DNA of 64,000 nucleotides from an uncultured Lachnospiraceae bacterium (GCA_905209075.1 CAJLRL010000002.1:153187-217186); one strand, 5' to 3'; counted from the first letter of the stretch, positions 15,540 to 25,570 are shown. Notes: generated from the sequence alone by a model not told the origin. Translations and numbers: made by a program.

Positions 15540-16901
15540 ATGGATCTTACAGAAGGAAGTATATTTAAAAAATTAGTTAAATTCACAATCCCGATAATGA
15601 TAATACAATTTCTGAATCAGGCATATTCAATTGTGGACAACGTCATAGTGGCACGTTTTGTAAATGAAACGGCGTTATCAGTTGTATCAACGGTAAATTC
15701 GGCGCTGCTTGTCGGATATTGCATAATGCAGGGGATAGCAGGTGCTGTAACGATATTAGTCGGAAACCTGTATGGTGCAAAACAGTATGAAACTCTCAGA
15801 AAAACAGTGAGAACACTTCTATTTTGGGGAACGCTTATATCAATAGTGGTATTTCTTATATATGCGCCGGGGTCGGGAGTGATATTCGGATGGCTTAAGG
15901 TGCCACAGGAGATATTCTCCGAGAGCAGGCAGCTTATGTGGATATATGCAGGAAGCCTTATACCGACATTTATGTGTTCGATCTGTAACAGTGTATTAAA
16001 CGGGATGGGAGCATCGAAATCGACAATGATCATTTCTGTTATGGGACAGATACTTAACATTGCACTTGATTTTATAGCGGTGGCAGGACTTGGATTTGGA
16101 GTAAAAGGTGCGGCATGGGCATCATTTATAAGTGTTGTGTTTGCTCTTACATTTACTTATATCCATATGGAAAAAATGCTTGATAAACTGGCAGAAAAGT
16201 CAGATGGGTTAGATAATTCCTGCATGAAAAAATATATTCCGCTTGCAATACCATCAATAATACAGCAGTCGATATTTTCTGTTGGAAATCTCATACTCGA
16301 AGTACTTGTAAATGTCGCAGGAGTGGCATATATAAACGGATATAATGTCGCAAATACTATAAGCGGATTATTTTCTATATTTATAATAGCAAGCTGTACA
16401 GGATTTGAAACATTTGCTGCCCAGAATATCGGTGCAAAAAAATATGACAGGGTAGGAAGAGGATTTAAAGGGATAATCATATTTGGAATAGCTTTATGCC
16501 TGATACTAAGCGGGGTTACGCTACTGTGTCAGGAGCCACTTATATCGCTTTATCTGACGGATAAAACAGGAACAGCATTTACATTTGCCCAAAAATACAT
16601 GATACTTCTTATCCCAAACTATTTCTTTATACTCGGAAAATATAGTGTGGATGGATTTTTTAAAGCACAGCTTAAAGTCTATCTGTTTACGGTATCGTCA
16701 TTTATATCGCTTGTCCTAAGGGTCATGTTTGGTTATATGTTGGAGCCGGTTTGTGGATTGTGGGCACTTGCGATAGCGGCATCTATAGGAAATGCTGTAG
16801 CGATGGTATTTGACTGGGTATGCGTATTTGCAGATCCAAAAAATAAATGCTATTGGCGGATGACAAAGCCACACACCACGGATGGCACTTTGCTACAATA
16901 A
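15540..16901 (+). CDS. MATE family efflux transporter
   Basis: 453 residues, twelve predicted membrane helices in two repeats. The N-terminal DLTEGSIFKKLVKFTIPIMIIQFLNQAYSIVDNVIVARFVN is typical of the large Clostridia MATE group, and the second half shows the matching pattern around IPSIIQQSIFSVGNLILE. It is distinct from the MATE protein at 9626-10954 and not a recent duplicate. Start ATG follows GAAGGAGAAAAC, 21 bp after the MYG1-like gene, so the two are probably one transcript. The substrate is unknown. Confidence 0.92.
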   Translation: MDLTEGSIFKKLVKFTIPIMIIQFLNQAYSIVDNVIVARFVNETALSVVSTVNSALLVGYCIMQGIAGAVTILVGNLYGAKQYETLRKTVRTLLFWGTLISIVVFLIYAPGSGVIFGWLKVPQEIFSESRQLMWIYAGSLIPTFMCSICNSVLNGMGASKSTMIISVMGQILNIALDFIAVAGLGFGVKGAAWASFISVVFALTFTYIHMEKMLDKLAEKSDGLDNSCMKKYIPLAIPSIIQQSIFSVGNLILEVLVNVAGVAYINGYNVANTISGLFSIFIIASCTGFETFAAQNIGAKKYDRVGRGFKGIIIFGIALCLILSGVTLLCQEPLISLYLTDKTGTAFTFAQKYMILLIPNYFFILGKYSVDGFFKAQLKVYLFTVSSFISLVLRVMFGYMLEPVCGLWALAIAASIGNAVAMVFDWVCVFADPKNKCYWRMTKPHTTDGTLLQ

Positions 16902-17039
16902 TGTACTTTCAGAATGATTCATTTATAAGATTCCGGGAGAACATAATAGCATGTGGTAGAATTAAATTATATATTAGGAAAAATTCTATAAAGAAGATAA
17001 AATATTAGTAAATCTAATAATAAAAATGAGAATATATAA

Positions 17040-17069
17040 TTGGAAAATATCACTGTGCAAAGTTATACT
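17040..17069 (+). promoter_or_regulatory. Candidate promoter of the pur operon
   Basis: TTGGAA (17040-17045), 18-bp spacer, TATACT (17064-17069), about 65 bp before the purM start. No purine riboswitch or clear PurR box is visible in the AT-rich gap 16902-17133. Confidence 0.4.
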
Positions 17070-17133
17070 ATAGTTAGTGTAACAATGAATATGCGTATGT
17101 GCGCAGTTAAATTGACTATTAGGAGGAATAATA

Positions 17134-18159
17134 ATGGATTACAAGAATTCAGGTGTTGATATTGAAGCAGGCTACAAATCAGTAGAGCTTATGAAAAAGC
17201 ATGTAAAGGAGACTATGCGCCCGGAGGTTCTCGGTGGACTTGGCGGATTTTCAGGAGCATTTTCGCTTGCTTCAATAAAGGACATGGAAGATCCTGTTCT
17301 TTTATCGGGAACAGATGGATGCGGAACAAAGGTTAAGCTTGCATTCATTATGGACAAACATGATACTATCGGTATCGATGCGGTTGCAATGTGTGTAAAT
17401 GATGTTGCATGTGCCGGTGGAGAACCATTATTTTTCCTTGATTATATAGCATGTGGAAAGAACTATCCTGAGAAGATCGCTACTATCGTAAGCGGTGTTG
17501 CAGAGGGCTGCAAACAGTCAGGATGTGCACTTGTCGGTGGTGAGACAGCAGAGCATCCGGGACTTATGCCTGAGGATGAATATGATCTTGCAGGATTTGC
17601 GGTAGGTGTCGTAGACAGAAAAGACATTATAACAGGAGAAAACTTAAAGGATGGAGATGTCCTTATCGGAATGGCATCTACAGGAGTTCATTCAAACGGA
17701 TTTTCACTTGTCAGAAAAATCTTCAAGATGGACAAAGAAACATTAAATACATACCATGATGAGCTTGGAACTACACTTGGAGAGGCACTTCTTGCGCCTA
17801 CAAGAATCTATGTAAAAGCACTTAAAGCAGTAAAGGATGCAGGTGTTACAGTAAAGGCATGCAGCCACATCACAGGTGGTGGATTTTACGAGAACATCCC
17901 ACGTATGCTTCCAGAAGGAAAACGTGCTGTAGTTGAGAAAAACAGCTATCCGATCCCACCTATCTTTACAATGATGGCAAGAGAAGGCCAGGTTGAAGAG
18001 CAGATGATGTACAACACATATAATATGGGACTTGGAATGATCGTAGCAGTTGATCCGGCAGATGTGGACAAGACAATGGAAGCTATGAGATCAGCCGGAG
18101 ACACAGCTTATGTAGTAGGAAAGATCATTGATGGAGAAAAGGGTGTAGATCTCGTTTAG
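17134..18159 (+). CDS. purM: Phosphoribosylformylglycinamidine cyclo-ligase (AIR synthetase)
   Basis: 341 residues, the usual PurM length. PurM closes the imidazole ring, making AIR from FGAM with ATP. Conserved segments are present: DYKNSGVDIEAG at the N-terminus, LLSGTDGCGTKVKLA, IDAVAMCVNDVACAGGEPLFFLDY, LVGGETAEHPG and SHITGGGFYENIPRMLP. First gene of purM-purN-purD; the other steps of the pathway (purF, purL, purE, purH and so on) are not in the window. Start follows AGGAGGAATAATA. Confidence 0.98.
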   Translation: MDYKNSGVDIEAGYKSVELMKKHVKETMRPEVLGGLGGFSGAFSLASIKDMEDPVLLSGTDGCGTKVKLAFIMDKHDTIGIDAVAMCVNDVACAGGEPLFFLDYIACGKNYPEKIATIVSGVAEGCKQSGCALVGGETAEHPGLMPEDEYDLAGFAVGVVDRKDIITGENLKDGDVLIGMASTGVHSNGFSLVRKIFKMDKETLNTYHDELGTTLGEALLAPTRIYVKALKAVKDAGVTVKACSHITGGGFYENIPRMLPEGKRAVVEKNSYPIPPIFTMMAREGQVEEQMMYNTYNMGLGMIVAVDPADVDKTMEAMRSAGDTAYVVGKIIDGEKGVDLV

Positions 18160-18191
18160 TTATTACGGTCATCGGGATGAGAGGAAGAAAA

Positions 18192-18812
18192 ATGAAAATA
18201 GCTGTATGCGTATCCGGTGGCGGAACTAATCTTCAGGCCATCATAGATGCAATAGATAATGGAACAATCACAAATACACAGATAGCGGTCGTTATCAGCA
18301 ATAATGCTGATGCATATGCACTTGAGAGAGCCAGAAATGCCGGTATAGAGGCAGTGTGCATATCGCCGAGATCATATGAAAGCAGAGCAGACTTTAACGA
18401 AGATTTCTTAAAGCAGCTTAATTCTTATAACGTTGATCTGGTAGTACTTGCAGGATTTTTAGTGGTTATACCGCCAAAGATGATAGAACAGTATAGAAAC
18501 AGGATCATAAATATACATCCATCACTCATTCCTTCATTCTGTGGAACAGGATATTATGGACTTAAGGTTCATGAGGGAGTGCTTGCCCGCGGTGTAAAAG
18601 TTACCGGTGCCACATGTCATTTTGTGGATGAGGGCACTGATACAGGTCCTATAATTTTACAAAAAGCAGTAGAAGTAGAACAGGATGATACACCGGAGGT
18701 ACTTCAGCGCAGGGTAATGGAACAGGCAGAATGGATAATCATGCCAAAAGCGATAGATTTAATAGCAAACGGCAGGGTATCAGTAGTTGACGGAAAAGTA
18801 CGTATTAAATAA
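18192..18812 (+). CDS. purN: Phosphoribosylglycinamide formyltransferase
   Basis: 206 residues from ATG 18192. The longer frame from 18177 would include the ribosome site GAGAGGAAG, so it is rejected. PurN transfers a formyl group from 10-formyl-THF to GAR. The motifs are all present: CVSGGGTNLQA at the N-terminus, LAGFLVVIPP, the catalytic INIHPSLIPSF (Asn and His), and the Asp in VDEGTDTGPII. It lies 32 bp after purM in the same operon. The formate/folate donor links it to FolC further along the window (49154-50404). Confidence 0.97.
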   Translation: MKIAVCVSGGGTNLQAIIDAIDNGTITNTQIAVVISNNADAYALERARNAGIEAVCISPRSYESRADFNEDFLKQLNSYNVDLVVLAGFLVVIPPKMIEQYRNRIINIHPSLIPSFCGTGYYGLKVHEGVLARGVKVTGATCHFVDEGTDTGPIILQKAVEVEQDDTPEVLQRRVMEQAEWIIMPKAIDLIANGRVSVVDGKVRIK

Positions 18813-18824
18813 GTGGAGGGTAAT

Positions 18825-20099
18825 ATGAAAGTATTAGTAGTAGGAAGCGGCGGAAGAGAACATGCAATATGCAGAGCCGTAGCTAAAAGCCCACGGGTTG
18901 ATAAAATATATTGTGCACCGGGAAATGCCGGAATAGCATCTCTTGCTGAATGTGTAGATATAGGTGCAATGGAATTTGACAGATTAGTAGCATTTGCAAA
19001 AGATAATGCCATTGATTTTACAATTATCGGAATGGATGATCCACTTGTAGGCGGAATCGTGGATGAGTTTGAAAAAGCCGGACTTAAATGCTTCGGACCA
19101 AAGAAAAATGCAGCCATCCTTGAAGGCTCAAAAGCGTTTTCAAAGGATCTCATGAAAAAATACAATATCCCGACAGCAGCTTATGAGAATTTTACTGATG
19201 CAGACGAAGCACTTAAATATTTAGAAACAGCAAAAATGCCTATCGTATTAAAGGCTGACGGACTTGCTCTCGGAAAAGGTGTACTTATATGTAACACACT
19301 TGAGGAGGCAAAAGAAGGCGTAAAAACTATCATGGAGGACAAGAAATTCGGAACAGCCGGAAACACAATGGTAGTTGAAGAATTTATGACAGGCCGAGAG
19401 GTTTCAGTTCTTTCGTATGTGGATGGAAAGACTATAAAAATAATGTCATCTGCACAGGATCATAAGCGTGCAGGAGATGGAGATACAGGACTTAACACAG
19501 GCGGTATGGGAAACTTCTCACCAAGTCCTTTCTACACAAAAGAAGTAGATGATTTCTGCCAGAAATATATTTATCAGGCAACTGTTGATGCGATGGCAGC
19601 AGAGGGCAGACCTTTTACCGGAGTTATTTTCTTTGGACTTATGCTCACAGAGGATGGACCAAAAGTGCTTGAGTACAACGCAAGATTCGGTGATCCGGAG
19701 GCACAGGTTGTACTTCCAAGGATGAAAAATGACATAATAGATGTTATGGAAGCATGTGTTGACGGAAAACTGGACACAATAGATTTACAGTTTGAGGACA
19801 ATGCTTGTGTATGTGTAGTACTTGCTTCTGATGGTTATCCGGTCAAATACGAAAAAGGATTTCCTATCACAGGATTTGATAAATTTGATGGAAAAGAAGA
19901 TTATTACTGTTACCATGCCGGTACAAAATTTGATGAGAACGGAAATATTGTCACAAATGGCGGCCGTGTCCTTGGAATAACAGCTACAGGCGCAACGCTC
20001 AAAGAGGCACGAGCTAAGGCATATGAAGCTACTGAGTGGATTTCGTTTGAAAACAAATATATGAGACATGATATAGGAAAAGCGATAGATGAAGCATAA
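18825..20099 (+). CDS. purD: Phosphoribosylamine-glycine ligase (GAR synthetase)
   Basis: 424 residues, standard for PurD, an ATP-grasp enzyme joining glycine to phosphoribosylamine. The N-terminal MKVLVVGSGGREHAI, the ATP-binding PIVLKADGLALGKGV, and the catalytic segments GDGDTGLNTGGMGNFSP, GVIFFGLMLT and EYNARFGDPEAQ are all present. ATG 18825 is preferred over the upstream GTG 18813 because GTGGAGGG is the ribosome site. It overlaps the next gene by 11 bp (ATGAAGCATAAA). Confidence 0.98.
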   Translation: MKVLVVGSGGREHAICRAVAKSPRVDKIYCAPGNAGIASLAECVDIGAMEFDRLVAFAKDNAIDFTIIGMDDPLVGGIVDEFEKAGLKCFGPKKNAAILEGSKAFSKDLMKKYNIPTAAYENFTDADEALKYLETAKMPIVLKADGLALGKGVLICNTLEEAKEGVKTIMEDKKFGTAGNTMVVEEFMTGREVSVLSYVDGKTIKIMSSAQDHKRAGDGDTGLNTGGMGNFSPSPFYTKEVDDFCQKYIYQATVDAMAAEGRPFTGVIFFGLMLTEDGPKVLEYNARFGDPEAQVVLPRMKNDIIDVMEACVDGKLDTIDLQFEDNACVCVVLASDGYPVKYEKGFPITGFDKFDGKEDYYCYHAGTKFDENGNIVTNGGRVLGITATGATLKEARAKAYEATEWISFENKYMRHDIGKAIDEA

Positions 20100-20727
20100 A
20101 GGTATTATTTTTGATATGGATGGGACTCTCTGGGATTCAGCTGAAAATGTTGCAGCTTCATGGAATCTTGCCATTTCGGAACTGGGGCTTAAAAGAGAAC
20201 CGATCACAAAAGAAGATATGTACCATGTAATGGGAAAAACAATGGATGTCATAGCTGACATCCTTTTTCCTGACTTTGAAAATAAATACGAAGTACTTGA
20301 TTATTGTGGTAAGAGGGAAAACGAATATTTAGAAGAACACGGCGGCATGATCTATCCGGGTGTAAAGGAAACGCTTGAAAAATTACAAAAAGAGTACGGC
20401 CTTTATATTGTGAGCAACTGTCAGATTGGATATATTGAGGCATTTCTTCACTATTATGGACTGGAACAATACTTTAAAGATACACTCTGCTATGGAGAAA
20501 ACAAGCTTCAAAAGGGCGATAATATCGCACTTATGGTAAAGCGGAATAAACTGGATGCAGCGGTGTATGTGGGTGATATCCAGGCCGATTATGAAGCCAG
20601 CTGTCACGCTGGTACAGCATTTATACATGCAGCGTATGGCTTTGGTAAAATAAATGATATTGTGCCGGAAATGGAAAGATTTTCTGATTTACCTGATATA
20701 CTTGATAAAGTGGATGGTTTTAGATAG
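20089..20727 (+). CDS. HAD superfamily hydrolase, phosphoglycolate phosphatase-like
   Basis: 212 residues. The HAD motifs are visible: I, IIFDMDGTLWDS (catalytic Asp pair near residues 8-10); II, LYIVSNCQ (Ser/Asn near 105); III/IV, the Lys near KGDN and VYVGDIQADYEA (acidic metal ligands near 165). A helical cap of C1 type lies between residues 15 and 85. The start codon overlaps the purD stop, so it is coupled to the purine operon. The substrate is unknown; phosphoglycolate or a nucleoside monophosphate is possible, the latter only because of the neighbours. Confidence 0.87.
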   Translation: MKHKGIIFDMDGTLWDSAENVAASWNLAISELGLKREPITKEDMYHVMGKTMDVIADILFPDFENKYEVLDYCGKRENEYLEEHGGMIYPGVKETLEKLQKEYGLYIVSNCQIGYIEAFLHYYGLEQYFKDTLCYGENKLQKGDNIALMVKRNKLDAAVYVGDIQADYEASCHAGTAFIHAAYGFGKINDIVPEMERFSDLPDILDKVDGFR

Positions 20728-20765
20728 AATATATTATATAACTATTGCTTAGGAGAGGGATATTT

Positions 20766-22610
20766 ATGGTAGAAAGAAGTGCGCGGGGTCGCAGAGTTTC
20801 CGACCGGAAAATGGAAGTACAGATGGAGCTTCTTAAGGTTATTGCAGAGCAGAACCACGAGAAGCTTTTTGAGTATAATGCTGATACCGATAAGGCATCG
20901 ATCTATATGATAAAGGATGGCAGTTTTGATAAAACTATAATATATGATGATTTTTCATTTAAAATCGAAGAATATATGAAATTCTGCCCGAATGAGGATG
21001 TTGAGCTTTTTAAAGAGAATTTTAACCGGTGTGTCAGAAAACCATCCCATGCTACATTTGAAATGCGCCTGAATTATAAAAGGGGCAGGTTAGAGTGGGT
21101 AAGGGTTTTCCTTGCCAGTATAGATGAACCGGATGGAAATGTAAAATTCGTTGCCGGAAGGATCGCATCTATCCAGAAAGAAAAGGATGCAGAGATTGAA
21201 ATACGGCGGAAAGCTGAAAATGATGCATTGACCGGGTTATATAACCATACAACATTTGAAGATCTTTGTGAAAAGAAACTCCGGGAATATGATGGTGAAG
21301 TGATCTTTGTTATGCTTGATGTTGATGATTTTAAGATCATCAACGATACATTAGGGCATAATGTAGGTGATCTTGTATTAGGGCAGACAGGATATGCGCT
21401 AAGGCTTGTCACACTTGACAACGGATATGCCGGAAGGCTTGGCGGGGATGAGTTTGCCATTATGGTCTGGGGACTTGACTCACGCATGCAGATAAAAGAA
21501 TTCTGCAGGGAGCTTATAGCAAACCTCAAAAATATAATATTTGACATGGAATATTCGGCATCAATAGGCATATCCATAAGAGATGGAAGGAATCTTACAT
21601 TTAAGGATATGTATTTCGAAGCCGATCAGGCAGTGTACTATTCAAAGAAAAATGGAAAAAACCAGATAGTATGCTTTGATGAAATACCTGATATAGAAGA
21701 AGGCAGAAAGATTGAAATAGCAGCATATCCCGGACAGAAAAAATTTGTCAGTGAATATGAGCGCTTTGCACTAAATATATGTAATGAATATGCCTTTGTC
21801 ATAAATGTATCAGAAAAAAGAGTGGTATTTGCAAATGAAGCTGCAAAGGGCGGAAGCAGGCTTGCTATCCAGATATTTGATGAATGTATATCACGGTCTG
21901 TACCAGACTCATTTATCGATATGCTTATAGAAAACTATGAGTCAGGCATGCAATATTCAATATATTTCGGAGGACAGAATACATTTCTAGACGAAATATA
22001 TAAAGGATGCATGCTTATGTTAAGAGCTGTTTACGTGAGTAAAGAAAATATCATCAGGCTGTATGTGACTAATCTCAACGACAATATGCATTTAAATCAG
22101 GTCATGGGAAAAGAATCAGGAATCGTAATTGGCGCAAAAAAGTGTATTGCGATCGGTAGAAAACTCATTGCCGGAAATACTGATACAGATGAAATATTTA
22201 AAGATAGTTTATCTCTTCTTTACAGCTTTTATAATTGTGACGTGGCGGCACTTCTTTATAATACATCTGATGGTTACAGGGTAAGTGAGGTTCATAATGA
22301 TAATTCAAACACTCTTGCAAAGCTTTTAAATGAATCGGTAATATCGGATTCAATAAAAGAGTTTAAAGCACTATGCAGCGGGGATAATGAACATATCCTT
22401 ATTGGCAATATACAAATGATAAAAGATAAGCATCCTATATTGTATTCTAAGCTTGTGGATGGCCGGATTTCTTCGCTTGTATCTTTATGTATAGGTGATT
22501 GTAAAGATGATTTGGGAAGAATTATTGTCTTTAATCCAAAGGATAACGCACAGGAGCTGGCTATACTGGAGTTTACAGCAAAACTGCTTGCTGAAAAGCT
22601 CGCTGGATAG
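20766..22610 (+). CDS. GGDEF domain protein, probable diguanylate cyclase
   Basis: 614 residues from ATG 20766 (AGGAGAGGG 5 bp upstream). Residues ~20-145 form a PAS-like sensor that ends with FVAGRIASIQKEKDAE, the usual linker. The GGDEF domain (about 150-310) begins DALTGLYNHTTFEDL and contains VMLDVDDFKIINDTLGHNVGD and an intact active site RLGGDEFAI. No RxxD inhibition site precedes it. The C-terminal ~300 residues show alpha/beta, GAF-like character (around 470-610), with no EAL or HD-GYP. There are no membrane segments, so it senses a cytoplasmic cue. It follows the HAD gene by 38 bp and precedes a purine permease gene; a link to guanine nucleotides is only suggested by position. Confidence 0.9.
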   Translation: MVERSARGRRVSDRKMEVQMELLKVIAEQNHEKLFEYNADTDKASIYMIKDGSFDKTIIYDDFSFKIEEYMKFCPNEDVELFKENFNRCVRKPSHATFEMRLNYKRGRLEWVRVFLASIDEPDGNVKFVAGRIASIQKEKDAEIEIRRKAENDALTGLYNHTTFEDLCEKKLREYDGEVIFVMLDVDDFKIINDTLGHNVGDLVLGQTGYALRLVTLDNGYAGRLGGDEFAIMVWGLDSRMQIKEFCRELIANLKNIIFDMEYSASIGISIRDGRNLTFKDMYFEADQAVYYSKKNGKNQIVCFDEIPDIEEGRKIEIAAYPGQKKFVSEYERFALNICNEYAFVINVSEKRVVFANEAAKGGSRLAIQIFDECISRSVPDSFIDMLIENYESGMQYSIYFGGQNTFLDEIYKGCMLMLRAVYVSKENIIRLYVTNLNDNMHLNQVMGKESGIVIGAKKCIAIGRKLIAGNTDTDEIFKDSLSLLYSFYNCDVAALLYNTSDGYRVSEVHNDNSNTLAKLLNESVISDSIKEFKALCSGDNEHILIGNIQMIKDKHPILYSKLVDGRISSLVSLCIGDCKDDLGRIIVFNPKDNAQELAILEFTAKLLAEKLAG

Positions 22611-22685
22611 CTGGATATGGGGTTTTTAATATGGAATCAGTTGTGATTCACAAATTATATAAATTAATTAAGAGAGAGGAAAAAA

Positions 22686-24119
22686 ATGTTAGAAAAGATT
22701 TTCAAACTCAGTGAAAACAAAACTACGGTTAAGACTGAGATAATGGCAGGTCTGACAACGTTCATGACTATGGCATACATTATTGCACTTAACCCAAATC
22801 TTCTGACTGGTTTCGGCGCAGAAGGTACAAAAGCTTTATGGAATGGAGTTTTCCTTGCAACATGTATTGCATCAGCAGTTGCAATGTTTATGATGGCATT
22901 TCTTGCGAATAAGCCGTTTGCACTTGCACCGGGAATGGGACTTAACAGTTTCTTTGCAGTAGTTGTAGCAAATATCGTAAGCCTTACAGGTATGTCATAT
23001 GTGGCATCATTCCAGGCTGCACTTTGTATTATTTTTATAGAAGGTGTGATCTTTTTCGCACTTTCGATTTTTAATATCCGTGACAAAATAGTAGATGCAA
23101 TTCCATATGGTGTCCGTATGGGAATATCACCGGCTATCGGACTCATGCTCCTTAATATTGGACTTGGTTCCAATGCAGGAGTATATAATTCAAAAGGCGA
23201 AGGTGCATTTTATGTAATGAGGGATTTCTTCGGTGCGCTTACACCAAGCCTTGCAACAAAGAATATGGGTGACGGCTATCCTACAATGGTACTTACTGTT
23301 ATTACAATGTTCGTTGGATTATTTGTTATAATCATCCTTGCACATAAGGGTATAAATGGTGCTGTTCTTTTTGGAATGCTTAGTGCTTGCGTGATATATT
23401 GGGCGGGAGAGGCGCTGTTCTTCCACACAAATCCGTTTGCTGCACTTGCCACAGCTTCATTTGTACCACCTGTAAAGGATATGGTGGATACAACATTATT
23501 TAAACTTGATTTTAAAGACTTTATAAGTATAGGCTGGTTTACAGCGGTATCACTTATTATAACATTCTGTATCATAGATATGTTTGATACTATCGGAACA
23601 CTTGTCGGAACTGCATCACGCGCAGGTATGGTGGATAAGCAGGGAAATATGCCGAACATGAAACAGGCACTTATCTCTGATGCCGTAGGAACAATGGTTG
23701 GTGCATGTACAGGAACATCAACAGTAACAACATTTGTTGAATCTGCATCAGGTGTTGAGGCAGGTGGAAGAACTGGTCTTACAGCATTTACAACAGGAAT
23801 TCTCTTCCTTGCTTGTATTTTTATCGCTCCTATAGCAGCTATAATTCCGGCAGCGGCTACTTCTTCAGCGCTTATTTATGTAGGGATACTTATGCTTGGA
23901 GGACTTAAGCATGTAGATTTTGAAGATCTCTCACAGGTAGCACCTGTTGCACTTATGCTTATATCAATGCCGATTTCTGGTTCAATAGGACATGGTATCG
24001 GTATCGGACTTATTACATATACCGTGCTTAAAGTTTTTACAGGAAAGGCAAAAGAAGTTTCATGGCTTACATATGTTATCTCAGCTATATTCCTTGTAAA
24101 ATTCTTCCTGGTAGTATAG
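22686..24119 (+). CDS. NCS2 family purine permease (AzgA/PbuG-like)
   Basis: 477 residues, with about 12-14 membrane segments. Features of the AzgA/PbuG branch are visible: KTEIMAGLTTFMTMAYIIALNP at the N-terminus, FALAPGMGLNSFFA near residue 80, and the substrate segment DAVGTMVGACTGTSTVTTFVESASGVEAGGRTG near 340. These carriers take up adenine, guanine or hypoxanthine with protons. No purine riboswitch is visible in the 75-bp gap upstream, though such switches are common for this family. The start follows AGAGAGGAAAAA. Together with purMND and purA nearby, the region mixes de novo synthesis and salvage of purines. Confidence 0.92.
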   Translation: MLEKIFKLSENKTTVKTEIMAGLTTFMTMAYIIALNPNLLTGFGAEGTKALWNGVFLATCIASAVAMFMMAFLANKPFALAPGMGLNSFFAVVVANIVSLTGMSYVASFQAALCIIFIEGVIFFALSIFNIRDKIVDAIPYGVRMGISPAIGLMLLNIGLGSNAGVYNSKGEGAFYVMRDFFGALTPSLATKNMGDGYPTMVLTVITMFVGLFVIIILAHKGINGAVLFGMLSACVIYWAGEALFFHTNPFAALATASFVPPVKDMVDTTLFKLDFKDFISIGWFTAVSLIITFCIIDMFDTIGTLVGTASRAGMVDKQGNMPNMKQALISDAVGTMVGACTGTSTVTTFVESASGVEAGGRTGLTAFTTGILFLACIFIAPIAAIIPAAATSSALIYVGILMLGGLKHVDFEDLSQVAPVALMLISMPISGSIGHGIGIGLITYTVLKVFTGKAKEVSWLTYVISAIFLVKFFLVV

Positions 24120-24171
24120 TTGAAAATATATTAGAAATCAAATTACAAAAATAATTAAATGGTTAAATGCA

Positions 24172-24212
24172 CAAAAACCGGAAAATATGAGCAATATTTT
24201 CTGGTTTTTGTA
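24172..24212. terminator. Bidirectional terminator between the permease gene and purA
   Basis: CAAAAACCGGAAAATAT pairs with ATATTTTCTGGTTTTTG, one G-T pair, short loop. It serves both convergent genes. Confidence 0.85.
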
Positions 24213-24220
24213 TTATAAGA

Positions 24221-25522
24221 TCATAACCATTTTCCATTTAAAAGATATTGATTTCTCTCAGCACCGACTGATATAAACTGAATCTCATGGTCAAGCAGAT
24301 TCTCAAGTGTTTCTACATATTTTTTAGCTTCATCAGGGAGCGCAGACCATTTTTTGCAATTAGATATATCTGACTTCCAACCGGGAAGCGTTTTAATAAT
24401 GGGTGTATATTTTTCAAGATCGTCAGTAGGATCAAAGTATTTTACAATGGTATTGTTATGTTTATATCCAGTTATAATAGGAATTTCATCAATTGCACCA
24501 AGTACATCAAGTTTGGTAAGTGCGATTTTGTCAGAATTCTGACATTTTAAACCGTATCTGCTTGCAACAGCATCAAAAGGACCGACACGGCGGGGTCTTC
24601 CTGTTGCAGCACCATACTCATTACCAAATTTGCGGAGCATATCTGTCCAGCTTTTGTCCATTGCTTTTCCAGCAACAAAGGGACCTGCGCCGACACATGT
24701 AGAATAAGCTTTTAGTACACCGACAACGTGGTCTAATGATTTTCCTGGGATGCCGGCACCTATAGGACCATATGCGGATATTGTAGATGAACTGGATGTG
24801 TAAGGGAATATTCCATAATCGATATCACGCATTGCGCCAAGCTGTGCTTCAAGTATGACTCGTTTTCCGAGGAACAGGGCATTTTCTATGTATTCTCCAG
24901 TGTCTGTTATGTAAGGAGCAAATTTGGCAGCCTTCTGTTGGCACCATGAGAGAAGGGCAGGATATGACATCGGTTCCTGATTATAGCATCCAGCAAGTTC
25001 GAGATTTTTGGACTCAAGCATTGTTTTTAGTCTGTACTGGACAGCTTGATCATCGAGATGTAAAAGGTCACCGAGGCGCAGCGTTTTCTTTCTGTATTTG
25101 TCGCTGTAAGCATATGCGATGCCTCGTTTTGTGGAGCCGAAAGCAGCACCAGTTTTTGAAAGCCGGTCTTCCTCAAGTTCATCCTGTATTTTATGCCAAG
25201 GCATAGATATCGTGGCTTTTTTAGATAATTTAAGATTTTTCGGTGATACAGATATGTTCTGGGCTTCTATCTGTGAAATTTCTGCAGACAGATGATTGAG
25301 ATCTACAACCATTCCGTCGCCTAAAACACATACAACTTTTGGATGAAGAATTCCCGAGGGAAGAAGATTGAGTACAAATTTTCCCTGAGCATTTACAACA
25401 GTGTGTCCGGCATTGTTGCCGCCCTGATAGCGGACAACGATATCGGCCTGCTCTGCGAGCAGATCTACGACACGTCCTTTTCCTTCATCTCCCCAGTTTA
25501 TTCCGGTTACGGCTGTAAGCAT
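24221..25522 (-). CDS. purA: Adenylosuccinate synthetase
   Basis: 433 residues. PurA joins IMP and aspartate with GTP, the first step to AMP. The P-loop-like N-terminus is NWGDEGKGRVVD (catalytic Asp near residue 12), followed by VRYQGGNNAGHTVV with the catalytic His. Further conserved blocks: GTTKRG-like FGSTKRGIAYAYSDK near residue 130, ATGRPRRVGPFD near 300 and ALTKLDVLG near 330. ATG 25522 follows AGGAGGACATTATC. It is convergent with the purine permease and appears to be transcribed alone. Confidence 0.97.
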   Translation of the reverse strand: MLTAVTGINWGDEGKGRVVDLLAEQADIVVRYQGGNNAGHTVVNAQGKFVLNLLPSGILHPKVVCVLGDGMVVDLNHLSAEISQIEAQNISVSPKNLKLSKKATISMPWHKIQDELEEDRLSKTGAAFGSTKRGIAYAYSDKYRKKTLRLGDLLHLDDQAVQYRLKTMLESKNLELAGCYNQEPMSYPALLSWCQQKAAKFAPYITDTGEYIENALFLGKRVILEAQLGAMRDIDYGIFPYTSSSSTISAYGPIGAGIPGKSLDHVVGVLKAYSTCVGAGPFVAGKAMDKSWTDMLRKFGNEYGAATGRPRRVGPFDAVASRYGLKCQNSDKIALTKLDVLGAIDEIPIITGYKHNNTIVKYFDPTDDLEKYTPIIKTLPGWKSDISNCKKWSALPDEAKKYVETLENLLDHEIQFISVGAERNQYLLNGKWL

Positions 25523-25570
25523 GATAATGTCCTCCTGAATAGTGATTTATATAAGTGATTATATAGTTAT

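Noticed and set aside
15617..16060. 147-codon minus-strand ORF inside the second MATE gene, and similar long antisense ORFs elsewhere
   Set aside because: They lie fully within well-conserved genes on the other strand, and have no ribosome sites or family features.
22611..22685. Purine riboswitch before the purine permease
   Set aside because: The gap is too short and lacks the conserved three-way-junction sequences of that class.
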